Source: Clostridia bacterium (GTDB lineage: Bacteria; Bacillota; Clostridia; Lachnospirales; Lachnospiraceae). From it: a stretch of DNA of 64,000 nt. The translations under genes and the position numbers were made by a program. The stretch is taken from positions 62,001 through 126,000 of the forward strand of contig CAJTAK010000010.1 in assembly GCA_910574255.1 (NCBI GenBank). The letters run 5' to 3'. The notes beneath the pieces are model-generated. The model had not been told where the DNA came from, searched no databases, and worked only from the letters and a program-made list of their open reading frames with translations. This document shows, piece by piece, positions 36,549 to 45,157 of the stretch. The first letter of the stretch is position 1, and every line of letters begins with the position of its first letter.

Positions 36549-36677
36549 GGAAGTTATAATAAAAGGCAGAGTGTTAATTTAAAAACTATTATGTATGCCG
36601 ATAATCCGTATACTGGCACCTTGGAATCAGATGAACAGGAGCGTGTCATTACACCGGACGGCGGAAAGGAGATTTAT

Positions 36678-38096
36678 ATGTTAGTAAAGACAAAAGCAAA
36701 GGTAGGGGTTTTCTCCATCGCATTGGGAGCGTATCTGCCCCAGTTCCCGCAGCTTGTACCGGAGTTCGAGAGCCAGTTTGAAGCTTTTAAGAAGACTCTT
36801 CCCGATACGGTAGAGGTGATTGACGGCGGCATGGTGACCACAAAGGAGCAGTCCCAGGCGGCAGGCGATTTGTTCCGGGCGGCAGACGTTGATCTGGTAT
36901 TCCTGCAACTTTTGACTTATGCCACATCCTACAATATGCTTCCCGCAGTAAAGGATCTGGACGTTCCCGTAGTCCTTGTGAACATTCAGAAGCTGAAAGC
37001 CCTTGACTATGATCACACGGATATTGCATCCTGGCTTGGAGAGGGCTATGCCTGCGGCGCCGTGGGTGAGATGGTAGCGGATCTTGAGAGATACGGAAAG
37101 AGACATGCCGTGATCACAGGCGTAGTAGAGGGCGGTGATCCGGGCGTGCAGGCAGAGATTGAGGACTGGTGCAAGGCAGCCCAGACCAGAAGACGCTTCC
37201 GTGACACCAATCTTGCACAGGTAGGAAGACCTTATCCGGGCATGATGGATCTTTACATAGACGAGTCCAATCTGTACAGAAGAATGCATCTTTACACCAA
37301 GCAGTTTGACTGGGAGAAGATGTGGGTAATCGCAGACAATATTACGGACGAGGAAGCGATCCGTGCAAAGGCCCAGGACATTCTGGATACCTTTGACATT
37401 GAGGGCGGCGGAACCATCGAGAAAGTATGGGATATGGCAAAATATGTAGTAGCTTTCGAGAAGTGGTGCGAGGATGAGAAGCTGGGACTTATCGCATCCC
37501 ACTATGACGGCTTTGCAAAGGGTCAGGCAGGCGTTCTTGACAGTATGCTGATTCCGGCATTCTCCATGCTGATTAAGCAGGGCGTGGCCTGTGCGGTAGA
37601 GGGTGATATCAAGGTTGCCATGGCTATGAGCATCTTAAAGACCATCTCCGGAACGGGACAGCTTGCGGAGATGTATTCCATTGACTTTAATGATGATATT
37701 GCCATTATCGGCCACAGCGGATCCGGAGATGCGGATATCTCCGACAAGAAGCCGACCATGAAGATCGTGGAGGTATTCCACGGAAAGACAGGCGGCGGCT
37801 ATCTGACACAGTTTTATCCATATACCGGCCCGATTACCTATCTTGCAATTACCCAGGACGGAGACGGTCACTTTAAGTTTATTGCGGCAGAGGGCATTAA
37901 CGAGGAGGGCAAGATCCTTTCTTTCGGCGATACCAACATGAGAACCCGCTTCACCTGCGGCGCAAGAGAGTTTGTGAACCGCTGGAGCGAGTGCGGACCG
38001 ACCCACCATTTTGCGGCGGCTGCAGGCAGGCATATTGATACCATTTTGAAAGTTGCAAAAATCTTTAATGTACCGGTAGAGATTGTTACCAGATAA
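36678..38096 (+). CDS. L-fucose/L-arabinose isomerase-like protein
   Basis: About 473 aa. The N-terminal domain (residues 8-180) resembles the FucI/AraA Rossmann-type fold (VGVFSIALGAYLPQFPQLVPEFE, VDLVFLQLLTYATSYNMLP). The C-terminal barrel has TGPITYLAITQDGDGHFKFIAAEG and a final HHF. Family members interconvert aldose and ketose with Mn2+ and use glutamates and histidines near GDGH and GPTHHF. I use ATG 36678, with AAAGGAG at 36665-36671; the frame is open upstream without a signal. Which sugar is unknown. The AraC gene upstream is its likely activator. Confidence 0.78.
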   Translation: MLVKTKAKVGVFSIALGAYLPQFPQLVPEFESQFEAFKKTLPDTVEVIDGGMVTTKEQSQAAGDLFRAADVDLVFLQLLTYATSYNMLPAVKDLDVPVVLVNIQKLKALDYDHTDIASWLGEGYACGAVGEMVADLERYGKRHAVITGVVEGGDPGVQAEIEDWCKAAQTRRRFRDTNLAQVGRPYPGMMDLYIDESNLYRRMHLYTKQFDWEKMWVIADNITDEEAIRAKAQDILDTFDIEGGGTIEKVWDMAKYVVAFEKWCEDEKLGLIASHYDGFAKGQAGVLDSMLIPAFSMLIKQGVACAVEGDIKVAMAMSILKTISGTGQLAEMYSIDFNDDIAIIGHSGSGDADISDKKPTMKIVEVFHGKTGGGYLTQFYPYTGPITYLAITQDGDGHFKFIAAEGINEEGKILSFGDTNMRTRFTCGAREFVNRWSECGPTHHFAAAAGRHIDTILKVAKIFNVPVEIVTR

Positions 38097-38116
38097 GGAT
38101 AAAAGAAAGCTGCGGT

Positions 38117-38160
38117 GGGGCTGCCGGGAAATGGCTGATGGCTTATTTCCCGGCAGCCTC
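38117..38160. terminator. Hairpin after the isomerase gene
   Basis: GGGGCTGCCGGGAAAT (38117-38132) pairs with ATTTCCCGGCAGCCTC (38145-38160) with a 12-nt loop. No T-run follows on the plus strand. The arm sequence is close to the outer stem at 3781-4006, showing what that hairpin looks like without an insert. Confidence 0.7.
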
Positions 38161-38208
38161 ATATATATGTGTTGAAAATCTGAATCAGTAACGCTATATT
38201 AAGATAAG

Positions 38209-38252
38209 CCTGGCTTTGTGTAAATAGCACAAAAACCAGGTTTTGTTTTTTG
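38209..38252 (+). terminator. Rho-independent terminator before the PTS operon
   Basis: CCTGG-C-TTTGTG (38209-38220) pairs with GCACAAA-AA-CCAGG (38226-38240), followed by TTTTGTTTTTTG. It isolates the isomerase transcript from the PTS genes. Confidence 0.7.
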
Positions 38253-38443
38253 TATCTGAATCGAGTTGCACAATTACAACTGAGATAAGTGAAATTAATT
38301 TCAAAAACCCTGCAAATAATTGACGAAGTTTCATTTGTACCTTATGATGATCCTAACATGCATGGGACAAAAGAAATACTGAAAACAAAGGAAAGGGTTT
38401 ACAGGGTACAAAAGAGTACTCTACACAAGAAAGTAGGGAAGAG

Positions 38444-39874
38444 ATGAATATTATAACAAACATTTGGAACGTGATGTTCAATAATATCCTGTCGCAGCCG
38501 GCGATTTTTATCGGCCTTATCGTTGTTGTGGGATATATCCTGTTAAAGAGAAAATGGTACGAGGTTGCAGCCGGATTTATCAAAGCTGTGGTCGGATATC
38601 AGATCTTGCAGTTAGGCGCTTCTTCGCTGAAGAATACCGTAGACCCCCTGCTGAAAGGAATTCAGCTCAAATGGTCTGTGGAAGCGGTGGTCATTGATCC
38701 GAACTTTGGGCTGACGGCCGCAAACAGTGCTTTGGAGAGCATCGGCGTTACTACCTCATTTGCCATGATTACACTTCTGATTGCGTTTATCTGGAACATT
38801 GTGCTGGTATTTTTTCGCAAATACACCAAGGTGCGGACCCTGTTTACCACAGGCCACATTATGGTAAAGCAGTCCACCGTAGCCACCTGGATTATTTTCC
38901 TGCTGATTCCGGAGCTTCGGAATATGGTCGGAATCATATTGATTGGCCTTTTGTGCGGAACCTACTGGTCTGTATTTTCTAACCTGACCGTAGAAGCCAC
39001 CCAGGAGCTGACGGAAGGTTCGGGCTTTGCGGTAGGCCATCAGCAGATGCTTGGCGTATGGTTTGCCTACCGGTTCGGCGGACTTTTTAAGGGGAAAGAC
39101 AAAAAAGAAGAGAGTAAGGAATTAAAGCTTGGGGGCGCATTAAAGGTTCTGGATGACTATGTGGTATCCACTACGCTGATTATGCTGCTGTTCTTCGGTG
39201 TGATCATGGTTATCCTGGGACCGGAGATGATGAAAGAGGTGGATGCGGGCAATTTCGGAAGCCTTGCTTTTCCGGTATACATATTCCAGAGATGTACTTC
39301 CTTTGCCGTATCGTTGGTTGTATTAAAGACCGGCATCCGGATGTTTGTAGGAGAAATGGTAGAATCCTTTGAGGGAATTTCCGGTTCAATCCTGAAAGGC
39401 TCCCTCCCTGCGGTAGACTGTGCGGCGACATACTCCTTTGGAGATCCCAATGCGGTTACCTTAGGCTTCCTCTTCGGCGCCGTAGGCCAGATTATCGCCA
39501 TTGCAGGTCTCTTGATCTTCAAGTCCCCGCTGATGATTATTCCGGGCTTTGTACCTTTGTTCTATGATAATGCCACCATTGGGCTTTACGCAAATATGAA
39601 AGGAGGCTTTAAGGCGTTGGTTGCCTGCTGCTTAGGATCCGGCCTTATTCAGATATTGGGAAGCGCCGCAGCCATAATGCTGTTTCAGATGGGACCCTTT
39701 GGCGGATACGTTGGAAACCTGGACTGGGCGACCCTGTGGCCGGCTATGGGAGCATTGATGAAGTATCTGACCGTTCCGGGAGCGGTGATCTGCATCATCG
39801 GAATGCTCGTGATACCTCAGATACAGTATCGAAAGAACAAAAAAGATTACTTTACTTTGGGTATGGAGGAATGA
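38444..39874 (+). CDS. PTS IIC component of the ascorbate/Ula (SgaT) family
   Basis: 476 aa, about 10-11 helices. The N-terminus (ILSQPAIFIGLIVVVGYILLKRKWYEVAAGFIKAVVGYQILQLGASSL) matches UlaA-type IIC proteins, and the later phrases GHQQMLGVWFAYRFG and GSLPAVDCAATYSFGDPNAVTLGF also fit. It would carry a sugar or sugar acid through the membrane while IIB phosphorylates it. Its IIB partner is 234 nt downstream, separated by a tandem hairpin array. No IIA gene is in the cluster. Ascorbate is only one of the possible substrates, and the isomerase and sulfotransferase nearby argue for something else. Confidence 0.9.
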   Translation: MNIITNIWNVMFNNILSQPAIFIGLIVVVGYILLKRKWYEVAAGFIKAVVGYQILQLGASSLKNTVDPLLKGIQLKWSVEAVVIDPNFGLTAANSALESIGVTTSFAMITLLIAFIWNIVLVFFRKYTKVRTLFTTGHIMVKQSTVATWIIFLLIPELRNMVGIILIGLLCGTYWSVFSNLTVEATQELTEGSGFAVGHQQMLGVWFAYRFGGLFKGKDKKEESKELKLGGALKVLDDYVVSTTLIMLLFFGVIMVILGPEMMKEVDAGNFGSLAFPVYIFQRCTSFAVSLVVLKTGIRMFVGEMVESFEGISGSILKGSLPAVDCAATYSFGDPNAVTLGFLFGAVGQIIAIAGLLIFKSPLMIIPGFVPLFYDNATIGLYANMKGGFKALVACCLGSGLIQILGSAAAIMLFQMGPFGGYVGNLDWATLWPAMGALMKYLTVPGAVICIIGMLVIPQIQYRKNKKDYFTLGMEE

Positions 39875-39879
39875 AAACA

Positions 39880-40075
39880 GTAACGCTTGAAAGGTGCACA
39901 GAAGAATTTACAGACACATGCATCTGCAGCTGGAAATTCTTCTAGGAGAAGGTGTACATTTCAAATGTTACGGAACTAAAACAGTAACACTTGAAAGGTG
40001 CACAGAAGAATTTACAGACGCATGTATCTGCGGCTGGAAATACTTCTAAGAAGAGGTGTATCTTTCAAGTGTTAC
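39880..40075 (+). repeat. Tandem pair of 92-nt hairpins (family A locus)
   Basis: Two copies, 39880-39971 and 39984-40075, with period 104 bp. Each folds into one long hairpin: outer 20-bp arms (GTAACACTTGAAAGGTGCAC in copy 2), then AGAAGAATTT with AAAT-TTCT, then an inner stem CAG-A-CGCA with TGCG-G-CTG and a short loop. Most imperfect pairs are G-T with G on the left arm, which would be stable G-U pairs only in RNA from the plus strand. Both copies are preceded by the linker GGAACTAAAACA or a relative. They fill the IIC-IIB gap. A second locus is at 54454-54650. Confidence 0.85.
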
Positions 40076-40107
40076 GGAACTATAAATAAGAAAGGAAATT
40101 GAAAATT

Positions 40108-40395
40108 ATGATTAAAGTATTAGTTGCATGCGGATGCGGAATGGGAAGCTCTCAGTTATTAAAGAAAAATTGCTCTACGGTATTAAAAAATCTCGGCATT
40201 GAACACACGATTCATCATACCAGCATTGACGAGGCAAAGTCCACGGCACATGATTACGATCTGATTGTAGTAGGAGAAAACTTTGTGAGCCATTTGAAAG
40301 TAAAGGACGACACAACCGTAATCGGCCTGAAAAACCTGATGAACAAAAAAGAATTGGAGACCAAGCTCAGAGAAAGCGGAATCGTAGAAAACTAA
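40108..40395 (+). CDS. PTS IIB component (Ula/SgaB family)
   Basis: 95 aa with the phosphocysteine loop CGCGMGSSQ (residues about 8-16) at the end of strand 1 (KVLVACG), characteristic of lactose/cellobiose/ascorbate-type IIB. It is phosphorylated by a IIA and passes phosphate to the sugar bound by the IIC upstream. ATG 40108 has AAAGGA 11 nt upstream. There is no IIA beside it; one must be encoded elsewhere. Confidence 0.92.
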   Translation: MIKVLVACGCGMGSSQLLKKNCSTVLKNLGIEHTIHHTSIDEAKSTAHDYDLIVVGENFVSHLKVKDDTTVIGLKNLMNKKELETKLRESGIVEN

Positions 40396-40417
40396 GAACG
40401 GGAATGGAGAAAGAACA

Positions 40418-41389
40418 ATGAGACAGATGGATGAAGATGAGCTGGCAGTGATTGCAGAGGTGGCAAGAATGTACTACATAGAGGGAATGTCCCAGCTTGA
40501 CATAGCCAACATGCTCTTTTTTTCCAAGGCAAAGGTGTCTCGGGCTCTTCGGATTGCACGGGAGGAGCACATTGTAGAATTTCAGATCAACTATCCCTTA
40601 AAACGCTCTCTTGCGCTGGAGGCAGAGCTCAGGCGCAGGTTCGGGCTAAAGGAAGCGTTGGTGGTTACGGATCTCTATGACAACCAGAACACGGATATTT
40701 CCATCAAACGAATCGGAGAGATGGCGGCAAGTTATCTGGATGAGATCTTGAAAGACGGAGATTCCATCGGCGTGTCCTGGGGAAGAACCATGTACCAGGC
40801 GGTACGGCAGCTTAAGCCCTCTTCCCCCAGGAGGATCCAGGTGCTTCAGCTTATGGGCAGCTGCATGGATGATTACAATTTGGACATTGATGTGACAACC
40901 CTGACGGAACGAATGGCTCAGGCCTTTCAGGGAACAGCGGTCCGGCTGTATGCGCCTATGCATGTAAAGAGTGACATTGTTAGAAAAGAACTTTTGCGGG
41001 AGCCTATTATCCGCAAAACCATGGATAAGATACGCTCCGTGGACTATGCCCTGACAGGAATCGCCGATGTGTCTCTGGAGCGGCCAAGAAGCACTTGGGC
41101 AGGATATTTGACAGAGAATAAGAAACGGGAACTTATAAGAAAAGGTGCGGTTGGATATCTCTGCGGTTATTTTCTGGATAAAAACGGAAATAAGCTTTCG
41201 GATCCCATCAATGACAAAATTATCGGCATTTCCTTTGAGGATTTGAGAAAAATATCCCACGTGATTGCCGTAGCCGGAGGCATTGACAAAACCCAGGCTA
41301 TTTATGCCGCATTGAAAGGAAATTTAATTCATTGCTTAATTACAGACAGCCGGATAGCGGAAAAGCTGCTGGCGATGAGGGACAGCTAA
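40418..41389 (+). CDS. SorC/DeoR-family sugar-binding transcriptional regulator
   Basis: 323 aa. The N-terminal helix-turn-helix (about residues 15-50; YYIEGMSQLDIANMLFFSKAKVSRALRIAREEHIVEF) is followed by a SorC-type sugar-phosphate-binding domain (about 60-320; GVSWGRTMYQAV, LQLMGS, AVAGGIDKTQAIYAALKGN). These regulators respond to phosphorylated sugars made by the PTS. It lies 22 nt after IIB and 28 nt before the sulfotransferase gene, so it probably controls the whole operon from 38444 to 44557. Confidence 0.93.
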   Translation: MRQMDEDELAVIAEVARMYYIEGMSQLDIANMLFFSKAKVSRALRIAREEHIVEFQINYPLKRSLALEAELRRRFGLKEALVVTDLYDNQNTDISIKRIGEMAASYLDEILKDGDSIGVSWGRTMYQAVRQLKPSSPRRIQVLQLMGSCMDDYNLDIDVTTLTERMAQAFQGTAVRLYAPMHVKSDIVRKELLREPIIRKTMDKIRSVDYALTGIADVSLERPRSTWAGYLTENKKRELIRKGAVGYLCGYFLDKNGNKLSDPINDKIIGISFEDLRKISHVIAVAGGIDKTQAIYAALKGNLIHCLITDSRIAEKLLAMRDS

Positions 41390-41417
41390 AAAAGAGGCTG
41401 TCCGGAGAGGAGAATAT

Positions 41418-43286
41418 ATGACAGAAAGGATTTCTTACAGCTTCAGTGAAAGTCTGCCTGCAAGACAGGCTCAGGCGGAAGCGTCCATGCTGGAGGAATT
41501 TGCAGCGGGCGCCTATACCCTGGAAAAGCCCTTTCTCAGAGTGAATCCTTATTTGATAAATCCGCTGTCAGCGGTCGTGGCCTTTCGTACGGAAGAGGAA
41601 ACGGCAGTGACAGTTACCATATTCGGAAAAGAAGAACGGGGAACCATTGTACACACTTTCCCAAAGGCGAAGGAGCATATGCTTCCGATTCTCGGCCTTT
41701 ACGGGGACTATGACAATCAGGTGGAGCTGCGGCTTTATGGGGGACGAGCCCATACCCTTACCATTCGGACAAAGCCCCTGGATCCGCAGGTCCCGGCCCT
41801 GCTTTCCATGAAGACGGAGCCGGAATACACAGGGCAGGACTTAATCTTTGTGACCCCATCCCTCAATGCGTGCGCAACGGCCTTTGACTATAAGGGCGAC
41901 GTGCGCTGGCATCTGACCATCCCTGTTGTCTTTGAAATGGCACAGCTGCGCAACGGAAATTTCCTCATAGGAACCGAGCGTGTGATGCAGATGCCTTACT
42001 ATATGTCAGGTCTTTATGAGATGACCATGATGGGGAAAATTGTGAAAGAATATGCAATTCCCGGGGGCTACCATCACGATCAGTGCGAGATGGAGGACGG
42101 AAATATTCTGGTACTCACAGAGGATCCCGGCTATGAGACGGTGGAGGATGTCATTGTGCTTCTGGATCGGGAAACCGGAGAGATAAAAAGAACCTGGGAT
42201 CTAAAGGACTGCCTTGTTCCGGGGGAGGGCCCCTCCGGCGGCTATACGCCTAAGGACTGGTTCCACAACAACGCCCTCTGGTATGATAAGCATACCAATT
42301 CCATTACCCTTTCCGGCAGGCATGTGGATGCCATCATTAACATAGACTATGACACCGGAAAATTAAATTGGATTCTGGGCGATCCGGAAACCTGGCCGGA
42401 GGATAAGCAGAAATACTTCTTTACCATAAAAGGAGAGGGCGATTTTGACTGGCCCTACGAGCAGCACGGATGCATGGTTACGCCAAACGGCGGAATCATG
42501 TGCTTTGACAACGGACATTACCGTTCCAAGCTTCGTGAGAAGTTCCTCCTTAACAGAGACAGCTTTTCCAGAGGCGTGCTCTACCAGATTGACCGGGAGG
42601 CCATGACCATTGAGCAGCGTTGGCAGTACGGCAAGGAGCGGGGAGAGGAATTCTTTTCCTCCTATATCGGAAATGTGGAATGGTATGGGGAAGACCATTA
42701 CCTGGTTCACTCCGGGGGAATTCAGTATTATGGGGAGCATGCTTCTGAGAAGCCGGCAGCCCTGCTTAAAGGAGATCCCAATGTTCGTGCGGAGAGCATT
42801 ACGGTGGAGGTGCTTCGTGGAAAGGTCATTATGGAGATGAAGATAGAGGGGAACTTTTACCGGGGAAAGAAGATGTCCCTTTATCATGAACAGGATAACC
42901 TGCCCCTTGGAAAGGGAATTTGCGTGGGGCAGATGGGCATAACACCGGAATTTGACACTCTGATTCCCATGGAAGCCTGCGGGGAGCTGCTGCCCTACCG
43001 CTATGAGGCCGGCCTTACGGAGGAAGCGGATCGGTTTGTGTTCAAAGCCATTTTCGAGGGCGGACAGCTTGTAATGCTGATGCTGGAAAATGAAAAAGAG
43101 GAGCACGGATACTTTATTTCCACTTCCAAAAACAAGTTTAACGCCCTGTGCTGCGGCACATTTATTGAGAAAGATCCCAGAAATATTACCTTAAATGTGA
43201 ACAAAGCAGGACTTTCCGGCGTCTTCGATGTGCGGGTAATTGTAGATGACAAAAAGTATGAGACAGGCATCCGGATTACCTGCTGA
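41418..43286 (+). CDS. Arylsulfate sulfotransferase (ASST)-like protein without signal peptide
   Basis: 622 aa. An N-terminal beta-sandwich-like domain (about 1-125; LRVNPYLINPLSAVVAFRTEEETAVTVTIFGKE) matches the ASST N-domain, followed by a six-bladed propeller. The catalytic set of E. coli-type ASST can be aligned: His219/220 (GYHHDQ), His283 and Asn285 (WFHNN), Arg301 (SGRH) and His350 (EQHG). The enzyme would move sulfate from an aryl sulfate to a phenol via a sulfo-histidine. No signal peptide or lipobox is seen, so it should be cytoplasmic, unlike the periplasmic enzyme. AGAGGAG precedes ATG 41418. It is followed by thioredoxin reductase and thioredoxin. Confidence 0.85.
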   Translation: MTERISYSFSESLPARQAQAEASMLEEFAAGAYTLEKPFLRVNPYLINPLSAVVAFRTEEETAVTVTIFGKEERGTIVHTFPKAKEHMLPILGLYGDYDNQVELRLYGGRAHTLTIRTKPLDPQVPALLSMKTEPEYTGQDLIFVTPSLNACATAFDYKGDVRWHLTIPVVFEMAQLRNGNFLIGTERVMQMPYYMSGLYEMTMMGKIVKEYAIPGGYHHDQCEMEDGNILVLTEDPGYETVEDVIVLLDRETGEIKRTWDLKDCLVPGEGPSGGYTPKDWFHNNALWYDKHTNSITLSGRHVDAIINIDYDTGKLNWILGDPETWPEDKQKYFFTIKGEGDFDWPYEQHGCMVTPNGGIMCFDNGHYRSKLREKFLLNRDSFSRGVLYQIDREAMTIEQRWQYGKERGEEFFSSYIGNVEWYGEDHYLVHSGGIQYYGEHASEKPAALLKGDPNVRAESITVEVLRGKVIMEMKIEGNFYRGKKMSLYHEQDNLPLGKGICVGQMGITPEFDTLIPMEACGELLPYRYEAGLTEEADRFVFKAIFEGGQLVMLMLENEKEEHGYFISTSKNKFNALCCGTFIEKDPRNITLNVNKAGLSGVFDVRVIVDDKKYETGIRITC

Positions 43287-43307
43287 TTACAGGAGGGATA
43301 AGTGAAA

Positions 43308-44228
43308 ATGGCAGATTATGATTTGATTATTATAGGCAGCGGCCCGGCGGGGATGACGGCGGCCATCTATGGAGCCAGAGCCAATCTGTCCGTTCTGATG
43401 CTGGACAGGCTGGCGCCCGGCGGAAAGATCATCAACACCAGCGAAATTCAGAATTATACGGGAATGGGGACTGTGGAGGGTGCGGATCTGGCCATCCGCA
43501 TGTTCCAGCATACTCAGGAGTTAAATGTGGAGTTTGATTACAGGACCGTTCTTAAGGTGCAGGACAAGGGAAAGGAAAAGCTTGTCGTTTGTCAGGAGGA
43601 AGATAAAACCTACACGGCTTATGGGGTAATATTAAGCACCGGAACCAGTCCCAGAATGCTGGAAGCAGCAGGGGAAGAGCGCTATGTGGGAAACGGCATA
43701 AGCTGGTGCGCAATCTGTGACGGGGCAGGGTGCCGGGATAAGGATGTAGTGGTAATCGGCGGCGGAAATTCCGCTGTGGAGGAAGCTTCCTATCTGGCCG
43801 GATTTGCAAAATCCGTAACCGTAGTGGTGCGCTCTAAGCTGTCTGCGGATCCAATAGCTTGTGACAAGCTTCTTGGTCAGGAGAATGTGAAGCTTTATTC
43901 CGGACATGATGTGCTGGAATTCTGCGGTGAGAAAAAATTAGAGAGCGTCAGCCTGCGATCCAAAGAGACGGGAGAGGTATTTTCCGTAAGCTGCCAGCAG
44001 GTTTTTGAGTATATTGGACAGATTCCGGCCACGGATTGTTTTCAGGAGCTGGGGGTGTTAAATGCGGGAGGATATGTGGAGGCAAACAACCGGATGGAGA
44101 CGGCAGTGCCGGGAATCTTCGGAGCCGGGGACTGCATTGCCAAGGAACTGCGGCAGGTTGTTACTGCCTGTGCGGACGGGGCAATTGCGGCCCAGAGTGC
44201 GGCCCATTATATACAGAATTTAAAATGA
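43308..44228 (+). CDS. trxB: Thioredoxin reductase (NADPH- or ferredoxin-type flavoprotein)
   Basis: 306 aa with FAD motif IIIGSGPAGMTAAIYGARA, active-site CAIC in SWCAICDGAGC (about residues 133-136), NAD(P) motif VVIGGGNSAVEEASYLAG and C-terminal FGAGDC. It reduces thioredoxin. AGGAGGG lies 10 nt before ATG 43308; GTG 43302 is also possible. The second dinucleotide site has GGGNSA followed by VVRSKLSAD rather than the HRRxxxR motif of NADPH-specific enzymes, so another electron donor is possible. It lies 15-20 nt from its neighbours on both sides. Confidence 0.9.
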   Translation: MADYDLIIIGSGPAGMTAAIYGARANLSVLMLDRLAPGGKIINTSEIQNYTGMGTVEGADLAIRMFQHTQELNVEFDYRTVLKVQDKGKEKLVVCQEEDKTYTAYGVILSTGTSPRMLEAAGEERYVGNGISWCAICDGAGCRDKDVVVIGGGNSAVEEASYLAGFAKSVTVVVRSKLSADPIACDKLLGQENVKLYSGHDVLEFCGEKKLESVSLRSKETGEVFSVSCQQVFEYIGQIPATDCFQELGVLNAGGYVEANNRMETAVPGIFGAGDCIAKELRQVVTACADGAIAAQSAAHYIQNLK

Positions 44229-44245
44229 AAATAGGAGATGGATTT

Positions 44246-44557
44246 ATGTTGAGAGAAGTAATGGAAGAAGAATTTCGCCGGTCCGTAAAAGAGGGACTCG
44301 TACTTGCGGACTTTTATTCCGCCACCTGCGGACCCTGTAAGATGCTTTCCTTTGTGCTGGCGGATGTGGAAAAGGCCTGCGGGGACAAGGTGAATATTAT
44401 GAAAGTCGATTTTGATAAAAACAAAGTTCTCGTAGAAGAGTATGGAGTATCCGGATATCCCACCTTGATTTTTATGAAAGACGGGGAGGAATTAAAGCGG
44501 CTGACAGGTCTTCAGCAGAAGCCGGCTATTATCAAAATGATTGAGGAAGCGTTATAA
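44246..44557 (+). CDS. Thioredoxin
   Basis: 103 aa with the active site SATCGPCKML (CGPC at residues 28-31) and the cis-proline in GVSGYPTLIFM. The usual tryptophan before CGPC is replaced by threonine, which is a little unusual. AGGAG lies 8 nt before ATG 44246. It is the last gene of the ASST-trxB-trx run and would be reduced by the enzyme upstream. In some Gram-negative bacteria an ASST gene is accompanied by its own thiol-oxidising pair, so a dedicated redox partner is a sensible guess. Confidence 0.92.
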   Translation: MLREVMEEEFRRSVKEGLVLADFYSATCGPCKMLSFVLADVEKACGDKVNIMKVDFDKNKVLVEEYGVSGYPTLIFMKDGEELKRLTGLQQKPAIIKMIEEAL

Positions 44558-44566
44558 GGATATATC

Positions 44567-44601
44567 AAAAAAGGGACCGGCGCGGTTGTGCGTCGGTCCC
44601 T
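44567..44601 (-). terminator. Terminator of the small acidic protein gene
   Basis: GGGACCG and CGGTCCC (44573-44600 region) form a stem with a 15-nt loop. On the minus strand it is followed by TTTTTT (44567-44572 read in reverse), so it ends the leftward gene. It may also fold for the thioredoxin transcript. Confidence 0.75.
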
Positions 44602-44619
44602 GACACTAAACCTTAGCCA

Positions 44620-44874
44620 TTATTCCTCAACAGTCTCTTCCTCAGCAGCTTTTTCTTCCTCATTCTCTGCTTCCTCAGCCGTGTCTTCCACAGGGCTTAA
44701 AGACACATAGCCTCTTTCCGATGCTTCTGCTTCTTCCAGGTCATCATCCAGATCGTCGTCCAAATCATCATCAAAGGGATCGGCTGCAAAGAACTTCTTG
44801 TAAGCAAAGATACCTCCGGCGATGGTTCCGCAGACCAGTGCGGCAGAGCCTAAAAATTTAAAAAATTTCTTCAT
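44620..44874 (-). CDS. Small membrane-anchored acidic protein
   Basis: 84 aa. A basic N-terminus and one hydrophobic helix (about residues 7-26, FLGSAALVCGTIAGGIFAY) are followed by KKFFAADPF and an extremely acidic tail with repeated DDDLDD and EEAE units. No motif is recognised. Its acidic tail faces the cytoplasm or the cell surface depending on topology. The ribosome-binding site AAAGGAG lies upstream on the minus strand. Similar short proteins occur in Clostridia without known role. Confidence 0.7.
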   Translation of the reverse strand: MKKFFKFLGSAALVCGTIAGGIFAYKKFFAADPFDDDLDDDLDDDLEEAEASERGYVSLSPVEDTAEEAENEEEKAAEEETVEE

Positions 44875-44951
44875 ATCAGGTAAAACTCCTTTCTTTTACT
44901 TTTTAAATGTTCTTTTGGCTTTCCCTAACGCATACCCCTTTTGGATGGGCA

Positions 44952-44971
44952 GACTTCGTCAGGCAAGGTAT
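44952..44971 (-). repeat. Dispersed 20-bp repeat copy (inverted)
   Basis: On the minus strand it reads ATACCTTGCCTGACGAAGTC, a variant of the repeat at 10143-10225. It lies in the gap before the LiaF-like gene and forms part of a weak hairpin with GCATACCCC at 44930-44938. Confidence 0.55.
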
Positions 44972-45157
44972 ACACAGGAAACATTTTCTCTATTGTAATA
45001 CGAAACAAGCAAAAAGAAAAGCAAAAAAATTGAAAAATTTTATTGTCAAGGGAAAAAATATATATTACTCTATATAGAGATAAACGAATGCAAAGTCTGG
45101 AAAAAATTTTCCGGATTTATCTACATGACACAGTAAATGGGTCGGAAAGAGGAAAAG

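Noticed and set aside
36591-36677. Upstream ATG giving 29 more residues to the isomerase
   Set aside because: No ribosome-binding site; AAAGGAG precedes ATG 36678 at a good distance, and the fold begins there.
38097-38443. Riboswitch before the PTS operon
   Set aside because: Only a hairpin and a terminator were found; no known aptamer motif could be traced.
39880-40075. CRISPR-like array (also 54454-54650)
   Set aside because: There are only two units per locus, each unit is one long hairpin, there are no unique spacers, and no cas gene is present.
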